Positions 1-7,914 of a stretch of DNA of 64,000 nt are shown here, piece after piece (the stretch's first letter is position 1; each line of letters opens with the position of its first letter). This stretch comes from DASQPR01 sp963797675 (GTDB lineage Bacteria > Actinomycetota > Actinomycetes > Mycobacteriales > Micromonosporaceae): NCBI GenBank assembly GCA_963797675.1, contig CAWCQQ010000002.1, positions 1,426,001 through 1,490,000 on the forward strand, written 5' to 3'. The position numbers were made by a program, and so were the translations under genes. Under the pieces are notes generated by a model, which was given only the letters and a program-made list of their open reading frames with translations, was not told the origin of the DNA and did no database searches.

Positions 1-1
1 G

Positions 2-844
2 CTGGTCACCCAGCGGACCGATTCGGTGGCGCTGGTCGTCTCCGAGTCCGAGGACCGGGTCTTCGGCGAGCCGTTCTTCGCCGGCATCATCCGCGGCATC
101 TCCGCAGCGCTGGCCTCAACGCCGTTGCAGCTGTGGCTCGCGATGGCGCAGTCGCGCGCGGAGCGGGAGCGGCTCGACTCGCACCTGACGCCGCAGCACG
201 TGGATGGCGTACTCCTGCTGTCACTGCATGACGACGATCCGCTGCCGTCCCTGCTGCTCGGTCGCGGGCTCCCCGTCGTCTACGGCGGCCGCCCGGCCCG
301 GATGCTGCACGAAGCGGATGCCAGCGACTTCGTCGACGTGGACAACATCGGCGGTGCCCGGATCGCGACCGAACACCTCCTCACGATCGGGCGCCGACAC
401 GTCGCGACGATCGCCGGCCCGCTGGACATGGGCGTCGGCGTCGCGCGGCTGGAGGGCTACCGGATGGCGCTCGGGCACAACGCCGCGCCGATGATCGGGT
501 ACGGCGACTTCAGCGAGGGCAGCGGCCTGGCCGCCATGCGTACGCTGCTCGACGAGCATCCGGCGATCGATGCGGTCTTTGCGGCATCCGACCCGATGGC
601 GCTGGGCGCGCTGCGCGCGCTGCGGGAACGCGACCTGCGCGTGCCCGAGGACGTGGCCATTGTCGGTTTCGACGATTCACCGCTCGCCAACCAGACCGAT
701 CCGACGCTCACGTCGATGCATCAGCCGGTCGAGGAGATGGGCCGGGCGATGGCACAGCTGCTCTACGACAAGATCCGTGGCGTCGAGCCGCCCGAGCCGT
801 ACGTGATCCTGACCGCCCACCTCGTCCGCCGCCAGAGCGCCTGA
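2..844 (+). CDS. LacI-family transcriptional regulator, 5' end missing
   Basis: The reading frame is open from base 2 and enters mid-protein, so the N-terminal helix-turn-helix lies outside the window. The visible 280 residues are the periplasmic-binding-protein-like effector domain of LacI/GalR regulators. It opens with the hinge-proximal stretch LVTQRTDSVALVVSESE and later shows GGARIATEHLL followed by GRRHVATIAGP. The C-terminal signature is VPEDVAIVGFDDSPLANQ, then the 'DPTLTSMHQP' element that is near-universal in the family. Such proteins bind a sugar-like ligand and release an operator, usually controlling an adjacent sugar-uptake or glycosidase operon. No target operon is visible downstream, so the ligand is unknown. 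The family call is firm. Confidence 0.93.
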   Translation: MVTQRTDSVALVVSESEDRVFGEPFFAGIIRGISAALASTPLQLWLAMAQSRAERERLDSHLTPQHVDGVLLLSLHDDDPLPSLLLGRGLPVVYGGRPARMLHEADASDFVDVDNIGGARIATEHLLTIGRRHVATIAGPLDMGVGVARLEGYRMALGHNAAPMIGYGDFSEGSGLAAMRTLLDEHPAIDAVFAASDPMALGALRALRERDLRVPEDVAIVGFDDSPLANQTDPTLTSMHQPVEEMGRAMAQLLYDKIRGVEPPEPYVILTAHLVRRQSA

Positions 845-1103
845 CGCTCGGCGTTCACCGGATCTTTCTGGCCGTCGGTCACCGGCCACATCGCCGATAA
901 TTTCGCCATCCGCTCCCATTCGCGTCACGATGGACGGGTAGGTTCCCCCGCGACACGCCTCGGACGTCGATTCCGCTACGAAGTCGCATCGCAACCAGGT
1001 AGAAATTTGAGCGTAATGGTCGATATTCACCATGGATATAGCTTCGCCGTTGAAGCCTGTTCATGCGGGTGTCGGTTTCGCTCTACGTAGCGAGGAGACG
1101 TCA

Positions 1104-1676
1104 ATGGCGTTGTGGCGGTTGCGGACCACGGTCGACGATCGACCCGGTTTCCTGGCCGTGCTGACTGCGAGCCTGGCTCTGAAGTCGGTCAACATCCTGT
1201 CGGTCCAGGTACACGGTACGGAAGCGGGCGCGGTCGACGACTTCCTCGTCGATGCTCCGAACGATCTCACGGAGGCCGAGTTGATCGCTGCAGTGGTCAA
1301 GGGACGTGGGAGGGACGTCTGGGTACGGCGTACCGACGCGCGTCACCTCGTGGACCCGCCGACCGAGGTGCTCGGTGCCGCCACGTGGGTGATCCGGAAC
1401 CCGGAGCAGCTGCCGGCGGCGCTGGAGAGCGTACTGCTCGCGGTCACCGTCCGGACCGTGTCCTCGGATGACGACGTACGCCCCGGTTTCACCGCCAGCC
1501 GCATGCAGCTCAGGGCGCCGAACGGTGGCGGACTGCTGATCGAGCGCGCCGCGCCGGACTTCACCCCCGCCGAGTACGCGCGGGCGAGGGCGCTGGTCGA
1601 CGTCGCGAACGAGGTCCTGACCGCCGAGAAGCGTCATCGTCCGGCCGTACCACCCGCGGAGTCCGACGTCACGTGA
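1104..1676 (+). CDS. ACT-domain protein
   Basis: A 190-residue cytosolic protein. Residues 1 to about 70 match the ACT fold: MALWRLRTTVDDRPGFLAVL is the typical first strand and ligand loop (the 'DRPGFLA' segment), followed by a helix and 'VNILSVQVHG'. ACT domains bind amino acids or other small ligands and regulate metabolic enzymes. The remaining part resembles a second degenerate ACT-like unit, with no catalytic domain visible. I chose ATG 1104 because GAGGAG lies 6 nt upstream, although the frame stays open to an ATG at 1032. The gene stands alone and is followed by a strong terminator. Its regulatory partner cannot be deduced here. Confidence 0.75.
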   Translation: MALWRLRTTVDDRPGFLAVLTASLALKSVNILSVQVHGTEAGAVDDFLVDAPNDLTEAELIAAVVKGRGRDVWVRRTDARHLVDPPTEVLGAATWVIRNPEQLPAALESVLLAVTVRTVSSDDDVRPGFTASRMQLRAPNGGGLLIERAAPDFTPAEYARARALVDVANEVLTAEKRHRPAVPPAESDVT

Positions 1677-1748
1677 GGCCTCGCTAACCTCGCTCCACCC
1701 CCGCAGCTCTCGTCCGCGATGTCATCGTCGCCAGCGTGGACGCACCAG

Positions 1749-1802
1749 GCCGGCCGGCGGCGCGCGTGACAATGTCGTCCGCGCGCCGCCGGCCGGCTTT
1801 TT
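1749..1802 (+). terminator. Strong intrinsic terminator after the ACT gene
   Basis: A perfect 17-bp inverted repeat (arms 1749-1765 and 1781-1797, left arm GCCGGCCGGCGGCGCGC) encloses a 15-nt loop and is followed by T5 at 1798-1802. The T-tract is only on the plus-strand side, so it should stop the ACT-gene transcript. The convergent hydrolase transcript would meet only the hairpin. Confidence 0.85.
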
Positions 1803-1813
1803 ACCCGCAGGCA

Positions 1814-3388
1814 CTACTGGAACGGCACGTCCAGGTAGGACGAGCCGGTGAACGTGACGGCCGCTCCGAACGGGTTGGCGTCCAGGTAGAGCGGGTCGAT
1901 CGTGTCGACCACCAGGGCCAACGAGTGGCCGGACGCCACCGTGTAGGCGGTGGCCGGCAGCCGCAGGTCGATCGCGGTCGCGTGGTTCGGCGACACGCCC
2001 AGCCACGTCGTCGGTGCCTCGGTGATCAGATGCGCGTCGCCCAGCGCGTCGAGGTCGTACAGGTAGGCGACGATCGTGCCGTTCGGGCTGCCCGGCTTCA
2101 CCGTGACATGCAGGGTCGGGATGCCGCGGATGTTCCTGGCACTGCCGTACGACGACGTGGTCCAGACCGCGCCGTTGACGCGGCTCTCGGCCGGCAGCCA
2201 GATCGTCGGCGTCGAGTCGGTGATCGCGCCGAACGCGTTCGTGAGCAGCGCGACGCCGCCGTCGGCCAGCGTGTCGACACCGGTGTAGATCGTGGTCGAC
2301 CAGCCGGTCGGCACCGATGACGAGAGCGTCCCGGTCTGGGTGAAGAGGTTCTTGCCGCCGAGCCCGTACCGGGTGGTGGTGGTCGCGGTGTGCGCCCAGT
2401 CGGCGTAGTACTCCGGACCGCCGGCGGTGATCGGCCGCAGGACGACCGGCGGCTGGTTCACCACCGCGGTGTCCAGGCCGCGCAGGTAGTGATCGAACCA
2501 CTGATCGACGCTGGTCCAGACGTGATTGTCGAGCCCGATCAGCCCGGTCGCCTCGACCACGGCGTGATCACCGGGCGCGAACTCCAAGTGCTTCGGCCCG
2601 GTCAGGCCCTGGTAGAAGTCGACGAGCTGATTCGGCGGGAACAGGCTGTCGCCGAACGCGTTCGCCATGAAGATCGCCGGATGGTTCGCGTTGATCTGCG
2701 CCTCGTAGGTGCCGGCCGACCGGACCTGCGCGTAGGCCTCGACGGCCGGGATGTTCGTGTTGCTCCAGAAGTCCGACAGGATCGTGTTCAGCTCAGGGCT
2801 CGGCTTGCCGGTCAGGTCGGCCAGGCCCTGCAGCAGCCCGACCGCCTGCAGTCGCCGGGTCTGGTCGCCGTAGAGCGATGCCGGCAGGTCCGACCAGCCG
2901 CTCATGGACGCGACCGCGGTGATCCGCGGATCGAACGCCGATGCGATCAGGCTGATCCCCGCGCCGTAGGAGACACCGGCCGCGCCGATGTGCGCCGGGT
3001 CCGCCGAGGTGTGGGCGAGCATCCAGGTGATCACGGTGGAGACGTCCGCGATGTCCTCCGGGCCCGCGGTCTGGATGGTTCCGCCCGAACCCCAGAAACC
3101 CCGCGGGGTGTACGAGACGACCGTGTACCCGTCGGCGGCCAGATCACCGGCCTGGACCAGGTATTCCGCGTCATTCAGGCCCCAACTGCTGATGAACACG
3201 ATCGCGGGATGGAGGCCGGGCGTTGAGGGCTCGTCCACATTCGCCGTCAACGCGACGCCGTCCGGCGTGGGGATGGTGACGAACGTGAATCCGGTTGTCG
3301 CCGTCGCGGCCTGCGCCGATGGGGATGCGCTGAGTGCCGCAGCCAGGACGAGTGCTGCTCCGAGTGCGTACGCAAGGAGTCTCTGCAT
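1814..3388 (-). CDS. Secreted CocE/X-Pro dipeptidyl-peptidase-type alpha/beta hydrolase
   Basis: A 524-residue protein with a Sec signal peptide (hydrophobic core about 5-22, cleavage near SAQA-AT at 27-28). The alpha/beta-hydrolase core follows. The nucleophile elbow is GVSYG with Ser140, the acid is probably Asp247 in NAFGDSLF, and the base His275 in APGDHA, a classical Ser-Asp-His triad in order. The C-terminal 200 residues resemble the jelly-roll domain of the CocE/NonD and S15 families (LHVTVKPGSPNGTIVAYLYD). These enzymes cleave esters or Xaa-Pro peptides; the substrate cannot be deduced. The start has GAGG about 8 nt upstream. Two GTTACC-type palindromes lie 16-53 nt upstream. The gene converges on the ACT gene and appears monocistronic. 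Confidence 0.85.
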   Translation of the reverse strand: MQRLLAYALGAALVLAAALSASPSAQAATATTGFTFVTIPTPDGVALTANVDEPSTPGLHPAIVFISSWGLNDAEYLVQAGDLAADGYTVVSYTPRGFWGSGGTIQTAGPEDIADVSTVITWMLAHTSADPAHIGAAGVSYGAGISLIASAFDPRITAVASMSGWSDLPASLYGDQTRRLQAVGLLQGLADLTGKPSPELNTILSDFWSNTNIPAVEAYAQVRSAGTYEAQINANHPAIFMANAFGDSLFPPNQLVDFYQGLTGPKHLEFAPGDHAVVEATGLIGLDNHVWTSVDQWFDHYLRGLDTAVVNQPPVVLRPITAGGPEYYADWAHTATTTTRYGLGGKNLFTQTGTLSSSVPTGWSTTIYTGVDTLADGGVALLTNAFGAITDSTPTIWLPAESRVNGAVWTTSSYGSARNIRGIPTLHVTVKPGSPNGTIVAYLYDLDALGDAHLITEAPTTWLGVSPNHATAIDLRLPATAYTVASGHSLALVVDTIDPLYLDANPFGAAVTFTGSSYLDVPFQ

Positions 3389-3403
3389 GTGTAGACCTCA
3401 CTT

Positions 3404-3441
3404 GTTACCGACGGGTAGGGGGAGTGTTACCGGACGGTAAC
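3404..3441 (-). promoter_or_regulatory. Tandem operator-like palindromes upstream of the hydrolase gene
   Basis: GTTACC-ggac-GGTAAC is a perfect 6-bp-arm palindrome at 3426-3441. A degenerate copy, GTTACC-gacg-GGTAGG, lies at 3404-3419, 22 bp nearer the start codon. The geometry (short arms, 4-nt spacer) fits a TetR-type operator. A near-identical site occurs at 52721-52734 upstream of the acyl-CoA synthetase gene. That these are binding sites is inference. Confidence 0.55.
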
Positions 3442-3650
3442 GTGAGTGAGGCGTACGTCACAAGAGTCAACTGTTGTATTGGCAGATATCGATCACCAGG
3501 TCACGTTTCGATCATCATGGCAAGAACCCGTCTGGCGGTGTTACGCCAGCTCAGAGGTAGTGACTCGACCCTTCCGCGGTGACAGCGTTCATCGCGTACC
3601 GGCCGCCTTGCCGGTGCGAAATCAAACAACTTTCGGTAGGGAGATTCACC

Positions 3651-5726
3651 ATGTCCGCAACCCGGAGCGTGACCCGTACGCTCATCGCAGGCGCCGCCGG
3701 CATTGCCGCGCTGTTCGCCTGTGCTCAACCGGCGCTGGCCGCGTCCAGCTCATCGACTCATCGCGTCAGTTTCCAGGGCACATCGGTGGCGGTACCCACC
3801 GCATGGCCGGTCATCGATCTCAGCAAGAATCCGACGGCCTGCGTGCGGTTCGACAAACATGCCGTCTACCTCGGCTCACCCGGCCCCAATGAAAATTGTC
3901 CGGCCAACGTTCTCGGCCGGACCGAGGCCGTGTTGATCGAGCCCGCCACCGGCGCGTCGTCCACCACGAAGGTCGTGGAGAACGCGACATCCGCCGAGTT
4001 CGACCGGGTTGCCGGCGGCGTCAAGATCGTCGCGGCGTACGGGGCCGACCGTGCCGTCGCGACCGGCATCATGGCGAGTGCCAGTGCGGTGTCGACGCTC
4101 GCGTCGTCGAAGGTGGCGCCGAATGTCGTCACACCGATGACGGCAACGCTGCCGTACAGCGCGACGAACTACACGGGCAAGGGCTTCGACCCGTGTACGG
4201 CACCGAGCTCGGCGACGATGACCGCGTGGATGGCATCGTCGCCGTACCGGGCGATCGGCGTCTACATCGGCGGCGAGAACCGTGGCTGCAGCCAGCCGAA
4301 CCTGACCGCTGCCTGGGTGGCTGCCGAGGTCAGCGCCGGTTGGCACTTCTTCCCGATCTACGTCGGCAAGCAGGCGTCGTCGTCCAGCTGCTCCGACTGC
4401 AGCAAGATCAGTTCTGCGGCCGCGGACGGTAAGGCCGAGGCGGACGACGCGGTCAGCGAGGCGACCGCGCTGGGCTTCGGTCCCAACACGCCGATCACGT
4501 TCGACATGGAGTCCTACTCGTCCAGCTCGACCACGACCGTCCTGCAGTTCCTGTCGGCGTGGACCAACGAACTGCACGCCGTGAACTACGACTCGGCGGT
4601 CTACAGCAGCTCGTCGTCCGGCATCAGCGACCTCGCGAACCATTACAGCAGCTACTCGATGCCAGACGTGATCGACGACGCGCTCTGGAACGGCACCGCG
4701 GACACGAACGACTCGAACGTGCCGGCCGCCGACTGGGCGAACCACCAGCGCATCCACCAGTACAGCGGCGGTCACAACGAGACGTACGGCGGCGTGACCA
4801 TCAACATCGACCAGGACTACCTGGACGTCCAGCTCGCCGCACCGTCGACCGCGTTTGATGGGCATCAGATGGTTGATCTCAACGGTGACGGCCTGCCGGA
4901 GATCATCGCCCGCAACCCCGCCAACAACGGCTCACTGACCGTCTACCCACACGTCGCGAACAACTTCACCATCGCCGGCAACGCCTGGACCACCCCGATC
5001 ACCTTCGGCGCCGGCTGGAACGTCTACGACAAAGTCATGTTCGCCGACGTCAACGGCGACGGCCTGCCCGACATCATCGCCCGCAACCCCACCGGCAACG
5101 GCTCCATCGTCGTCTACCCCCACGTCCCCGGCGTCACCACCATCGCCGCCAGCTCCTGGACCACCGCCATCACCGTCGGCACCGGCTGGAACATCTACAG
5201 CATGATCACCTTCGGCGACATCAACGGCGACGGCTACCCCGACATCCTCGCCGAAAACCCCACCGGCAACGGCACCCTCGTCGCCTACCCGCACGTCCCC
5301 GGCGACACCACCATCGCCGTCGGCATGTGGTCACCCGGCGTCACCGTCGGCACCGGCTGGAACATCTACGACACCATCGGCCTAGCCGACATCAACGGCG
5401 ACGGCTACCCCGAAATCCTGGCCAACAACCCCACCGGCAACGGCACCCTCGTCGCCTACCCGCACGTCGCCAACGACACCACCATCGCCGTCGGCATGTG
5501 GTCCCCCGCCATCACCGTCGGCTCCGGCTGGAACATCTTCGACGCCATCAACACCGCCGACCTCAACGGCGACGGCCTCCCCGAAATCATGGCCCGCAAC
5601 CCCGCCGGCAACGGCACCCTGGTCGCCTACCCCCACGTCGCCGGCGACACCACCATCGCCGTCGGCATGTGGTCACCCGCCGTCACCATCGGCACCAGCT
5701 GGAACCAATTCGGCCAAATCATGTAA
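3651..5726 (+). CDS. Secreted DUF1906-like (glycoside-hydrolase-like) protein with five VCBS/FG-GAP-type repeats
   Basis: ATG 3651 is preceded at 7 nt by AGGGAG and gives 691 residues. A signal peptide covers about 1-31 (LFACAQPALAA). Residues about 173-400 resemble the DUF1906/Rv2525c-like TIM-barrel: it opens with KGFDPCTAPS and has an acidic strand-end motif FDMESY near 284-289 and DQDYLDVQ at the end. From residue 408 five 57-residue repeats follow, each with a calcium-loop-like D-x-NGDG motif, then an NPTGNG-type turn, YPHV and WN at the end. Such repeats form beta-propeller blades or calcium-stabilised surface modules. The likely role is a secreted wall- or polysaccharide-acting protein, but enzymatic activity is unproven. 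Codon use in the repeats is more uniformly C-ending than in the rest of the gene. Confidence 0.8.
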   Translation: MSATRSVTRTLIAGAAGIAALFACAQPALAASSSSTHRVSFQGTSVAVPTAWPVIDLSKNPTACVRFDKHAVYLGSPGPNENCPANVLGRTEAVLIEPATGASSTTKVVENATSAEFDRVAGGVKIVAAYGADRAVATGIMASASAVSTLASSKVAPNVVTPMTATLPYSATNYTGKGFDPCTAPSSATMTAWMASSPYRAIGVYIGGENRGCSQPNLTAAWVAAEVSAGWHFFPIYVGKQASSSSCSDCSKISSAAADGKAEADDAVSEATALGFGPNTPITFDMESYSSSSTTTVLQFLSAWTNELHAVNYDSAVYSSSSSGISDLANHYSSYSMPDVIDDALWNGTADTNDSNVPAADWANHQRIHQYSGGHNETYGGVTINIDQDYLDVQLAAPSTAFDGHQMVDLNGDGLPEIIARNPANNGSLTVYPHVANNFTIAGNAWTTPITFGAGWNVYDKVMFADVNGDGLPDIIARNPTGNGSIVVYPHVPGVTTIAASSWTTAITVGTGWNIYSMITFGDINGDGYPDILAENPTGNGTLVAYPHVPGDTTIAVGMWSPGVTVGTGWNIYDTIGLADINGDGYPEILANNPTGNGTLVAYPHVANDTTIAVGMWSPAITVGSGWNIFDAINTADLNGDGLPEIMARNPAGNGTLVAYPHVAGDTTIAVGMWSPAVTIGTSWNQFGQIM
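4872..5723 (+). repeat. Five in-frame tandem repeats of exactly 171 bp
   Basis: Repeat units begin at 4872, 5043, 5214, 5385 and 5556, all 171 bp apart, and the stop codon takes the place of the last residue of unit 5. Units 2-5 are most alike at DNA level, sharing long identical stretches around the GGCAACGGC and ACCACCATCGCC blocks. Unit 1 is more diverged. Each codes for one DxNGDG-type module. The exact period suggests amplification by unequal recombination. Confidence 0.92.
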
Positions 5727-5740
5727 CCGGGTACCGAAGC

Positions 5741-5800
5741 GGCGCTGACAGCGCCGTGATGTAAAGCCGTCAGGGGCGCCGGATATCCGGCGCCCCTGAC
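5741..5800. terminator. Two hairpins between convergent genes
   Basis: GTCAGGGGCGCCGG (5769-5782) and its exact reverse complement (5787-5800) flank ATAT, giving a fully palindromic 32-bp element. A smaller GGCGCT-gac-AGCGCC hairpin precedes it at 5741-5755. Neither has a clear T-tract, so this is probably a bidirectional 3' barrier between the repeat protein and the gene ending at 5815. Confidence 0.65.
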
Positions 5801-5814
5801 GACGTAGGAAACGG

Positions 5815-7074
5815 CTACTGGCAGATCCATTCCACGGCGTGGATGACGTCGTGCCTATCCACGTCCTGGCCGGTGAGGATGTGCCCGTCGTCGCTGATCG
5901 ATCCACTGTCGGCGCCCAGGTCGATGTGCTCGTCGCTGTGCGCGAGCAGCGTGGGCAGCGATATCAGGCCGGTGCCCGGCGTGTAGACCGCCGGAACGAT
6001 GTCCCGGCCGGTGCCGATGATCCCGCCCTGCCCGTTACCCGAGCGCACGCGCATAGTCGCGTGGACCGCGGTGAACGTACCGGTGGCGAGGTCGTACGTC
6101 ACCGGCGTGAACGACTCCTCGTCTTTGTTCCCGGTCACCGCCTCTCCGGTGATCAGGCCGTCGCGGATCGAGTCCACCCACAGGCCGGTCGCGCCGGGTA
6201 CGACATCGGTCGGCACCGGCAGCACCGTGATCGTGCCGTCCGGGTGCCACACGGCGCCCTGGGCCTGTTCGACGGCATCCTTGCCGGGAGCGACGACGGC
6301 GCCGAGGATCGTGCCGTCCGTATCGACGTCGCCGGCGACGGCGGTCCAGCCGCTGCCGGGGAACGCCAAGCGTTCGGGGGTCGACGATGCCGAGTGCCAC
6401 ACGACCGGATATCCGTCCGCGATCCCGATCTGTACGTTGCCCGAGATGACGCCGCTCTCGTTGATCGCGGCGGGGGCGGCACCGGCCGGCCCGGGCAGCC
6501 TCGACAGCTTGCCGTTCGCGTAGACCCAGCCGACCTGGACCGTCTCCGTCTGGAAGGACGCACCGATCGCGACGCCGTCCGACGTGACGTCGCGCAGCAC
6601 GGCGTCCATGCCCGGAATGGTGAACGTGGTGATCGTGCCGGCATGCCAGATCGCGACCTGGGTCGGGCCGTGGCTGCCGTACAGGCGGCCGATGACGTAC
6701 TGGCCGGTCGGGTCGGCGCCGGACGTAATGGATTCCCGTGCCGGGTCCGGTGTCGCCAGTTCGTGTTCGGTGCAGGTCAGCGACGTTGGAGCGGCCGCAC
6801 CCGAGGTTGCCGACGGTGTTGCCGTCGCGACCGAGGTGGTCGACGGATCTGCTACGGCGCCGTGATGCGACGTTCCCCGTACCAGATTGATCGAGACCGG
6901 AACCGCGGCGATGACCGCCGCGACCGCCGCGACCGTGACCGCCGCGGTCCCGATCCGTTTGCGCTGCAGCCGCCCGCGTCCCACCCGCATCGCAGCGGTC
7001 AGATCGACGGCCGGCGGCCCGACCGGTGCGTCGCCCAATACCTTGAGGCGCCCGATGATGTCGTCGTTATCCAT
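5815..7074 (-). CDS. Membrane-anchored partner of the ECF sigma factor, extracellular repeat domain
   Basis: A 419-residue single-pass protein. The short cytosolic N-terminus has the DIIGRLKVLGDAP.GPPAVDL pattern seen in proteins encoded after SigE-family ECF sigma factors. A basic GRGRLQRKR stop-transfer stretch and a transmembrane helix at about 42-64 follow. The outside part is rich in Thr/Ser near the membrane, then has blade-like repeats with 'INESGVISG' and 'AVWHPDGTITVLPV' motifs that resemble HAF-type extracellular repeats. No zinc anti-sigma HxxxCxxC motif is present, so an anti-sigma role rests on context only. The start codon lies 3 bp beyond the sigma stop codon, indicating co-transcription. 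Sensing by the ectodomain is inference. Confidence 0.6.
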   Translation of the reverse strand: MDNDDIIGRLKVLGDAPVGPPAVDLTAAMRVGRGRLQRKRIGTAAVTVAAVAAVIAAVPVSINLVRGTSHHGAVADPSTTSVATATPSATSGAAAPTSLTCTEHELATPDPARESITSGADPTGQYVIGRLYGSHGPTQVAIWHAGTITTFTIPGMDAVLRDVTSDGVAIGASFQTETVQVGWVYANGKLSRLPGPAGAAPAAINESGVISGNVQIGIADGYPVVWHSASSTPERLAFPGSGWTAVAGDVDTDGTILGAVVAPGKDAVEQAQGAVWHPDGTITVLPVPTDVVPGATGLWVDSIRDGLITGEAVTGNKDEESFTPVTYDLATGTFTAVHATMRVRSGNGQGGIIGTGRDIVPAVYTPGTGLISLPTLLAHSDEHIDLGADSGSISDDGHILTGQDVDRHDVIHAVEWICQ

Positions 7075-7077
7075 GTC

Positions 7078-7590
7078 CTACTTCTCCTTCGTGATCATGG
7101 CGAACTCCCGGCTGGACAGGGAATCTCGGAGTTTTGCCAGGCCATGAGCGGTCTGACTCTTCACCGTCCCTTGTGAGCAGCCGAGCAGTTCGCCCACTTC
7201 GGCGACCGGTAGATCGCAGAGGAAGCGAAGGACCAGCACGGCGCGCTGGCCGGCCGGCAATGCGGCGAGTGCGTACCGAAGGTCGTCCCGATCTTCGGTG
7301 CCGGCATCCGGGGACCGCTGTTGATCAGGCAGCGTGCCGAAGAGCCGTACCCGCGACCACGGCCTGCGGGTCTCGTCGATATGCATCCGCACCACGATGG
7401 TCCGGACATAGCGGTCCAGGTTGTCGGCCTTGCGAGCCGTCGTCCACCGCACGTAGAGCCTGGTGACCGATTCCTGGACCAGGTCGTCGGCCCGATGGTC
7501 GTCACCACAGAGCAGAAACGCCAGCCGTTTCAGGCTGGCCAGTCGACCGCTGACGTACTCGACGTATTCCTCGTCCGTTGTGGATCGCAA
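7078..7590 (-). CDS. SigE-family ECF RNA polymerase sigma factor
   Basis: About 170 residues with only regions sigma-2 and sigma-4. Region 2 is recognisable at LAFLLCGDDHRADDLVQES (about 19-37). Region 4 contains LPAGQRAVLVLRFLCDLP and the helix-turn-helix EVGELLGCSQGTVKSQ near the C-terminus. It would direct RNA polymerase to a small regulon, usually including its own promoter. I chose TTG 7590 because GGAGG lies 7 nt upstream and the protein then begins (M)RSTTDEEYVEYV, as in the family. The frame stays open for about 600 bp upstream, but that extension runs against mraZ and has no family similarity. Its neighbour at 5815-7074 probably controls it. Confidence 0.88.
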   Translation of the reverse strand: MRSTTDEEYVEYVSGRLASLKRLAFLLCGDDHRADDLVQESVTRLYVRWTTARKADNLDRYVRTIVVRMHIDETRRPWSRVRLFGTLPDQQRSPDAGTEDRDDLRYALAALPAGQRAVLVLRFLCDLPVAEVGELLGCSQGTVKSQTAHGLAKLRDSLSSREFAMITKEK

Positions 7591-7914
7591 ATGCCTACCT
7601 CCCTCGCCTCGTGCACCTAAGACGGATCGAGGCGCTCGGTTGGTTGGCTGTGCCGGACAACAGATTCTCCCTTTCACTCCACCGGCGTGGCACGGACCGG
7701 CTCCCACCTCGGATGATGCGGTAAATGTCGCAGTTATCCCGGCCGGAAGACGAGTCACGCCACGCCAGGTGGCGTTACCCCTCCACTTCGCACCAAAGCG
7801 CTTTGAGCTGCCATTTCGTCGCGTGTCGGACAACTCGCCGTGGGTATTTTCGATAGGAAGTGGAGGGTTGTGGAGTAGAGTGGGGCGTACTGGCGAGGCT
7901 CGGAGGTGGGTGCG
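7591..7914. other. Intergenic region between the sigma factor and mraZ
   Basis: This 324-bp divergent spacer contains the ribosome site of the sigma gene (7598-7605) and, at its right end, three MraZ boxes with a TAGAGT -10-like hexamer at 7876-7881. I see no convincing coding frame, tRNA or other structured RNA in it. Base composition is less GC-rich than the neighbouring genes, as expected for promoter DNA. Confidence 0.7.
7860..7889 (+). promoter_or_regulatory. MraZ operator: three GTGG boxes at 10-bp spacing
   Basis: GTGGAGGGTT, GTGGAGTAGA and GTGGGGCGTA lie end to end, so GTGG starts at 7860, 7870 and 7880, one per helical turn. MraZ is known to bind short G-rich direct repeats upstream of its own gene. 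A -10-like TAGAGT (7876-7881) overlaps boxes 2 and 3, so binding should repress the dcw promoter. Confidence 0.8.

Noticed and set aside
1032..1103. ATG 1032 as start of the ACT-domain protein
   Set aside because: No ribosome site there, and the added 24 residues are not ACT-like; ATG 1104 has GAGGAG at 6 nt.
4872..5723. CRISPR array
   Set aside because: The 171-bp repeats are contiguous, in frame and coding, with no spacers.
1722..5764. Long antisense open frames over the hydrolase and repeat-protein genes
   Set aside because: They are Arg/Pro/Gly-rich shadow frames expected in high-GC coding DNA, with no ribosome sites or domains.
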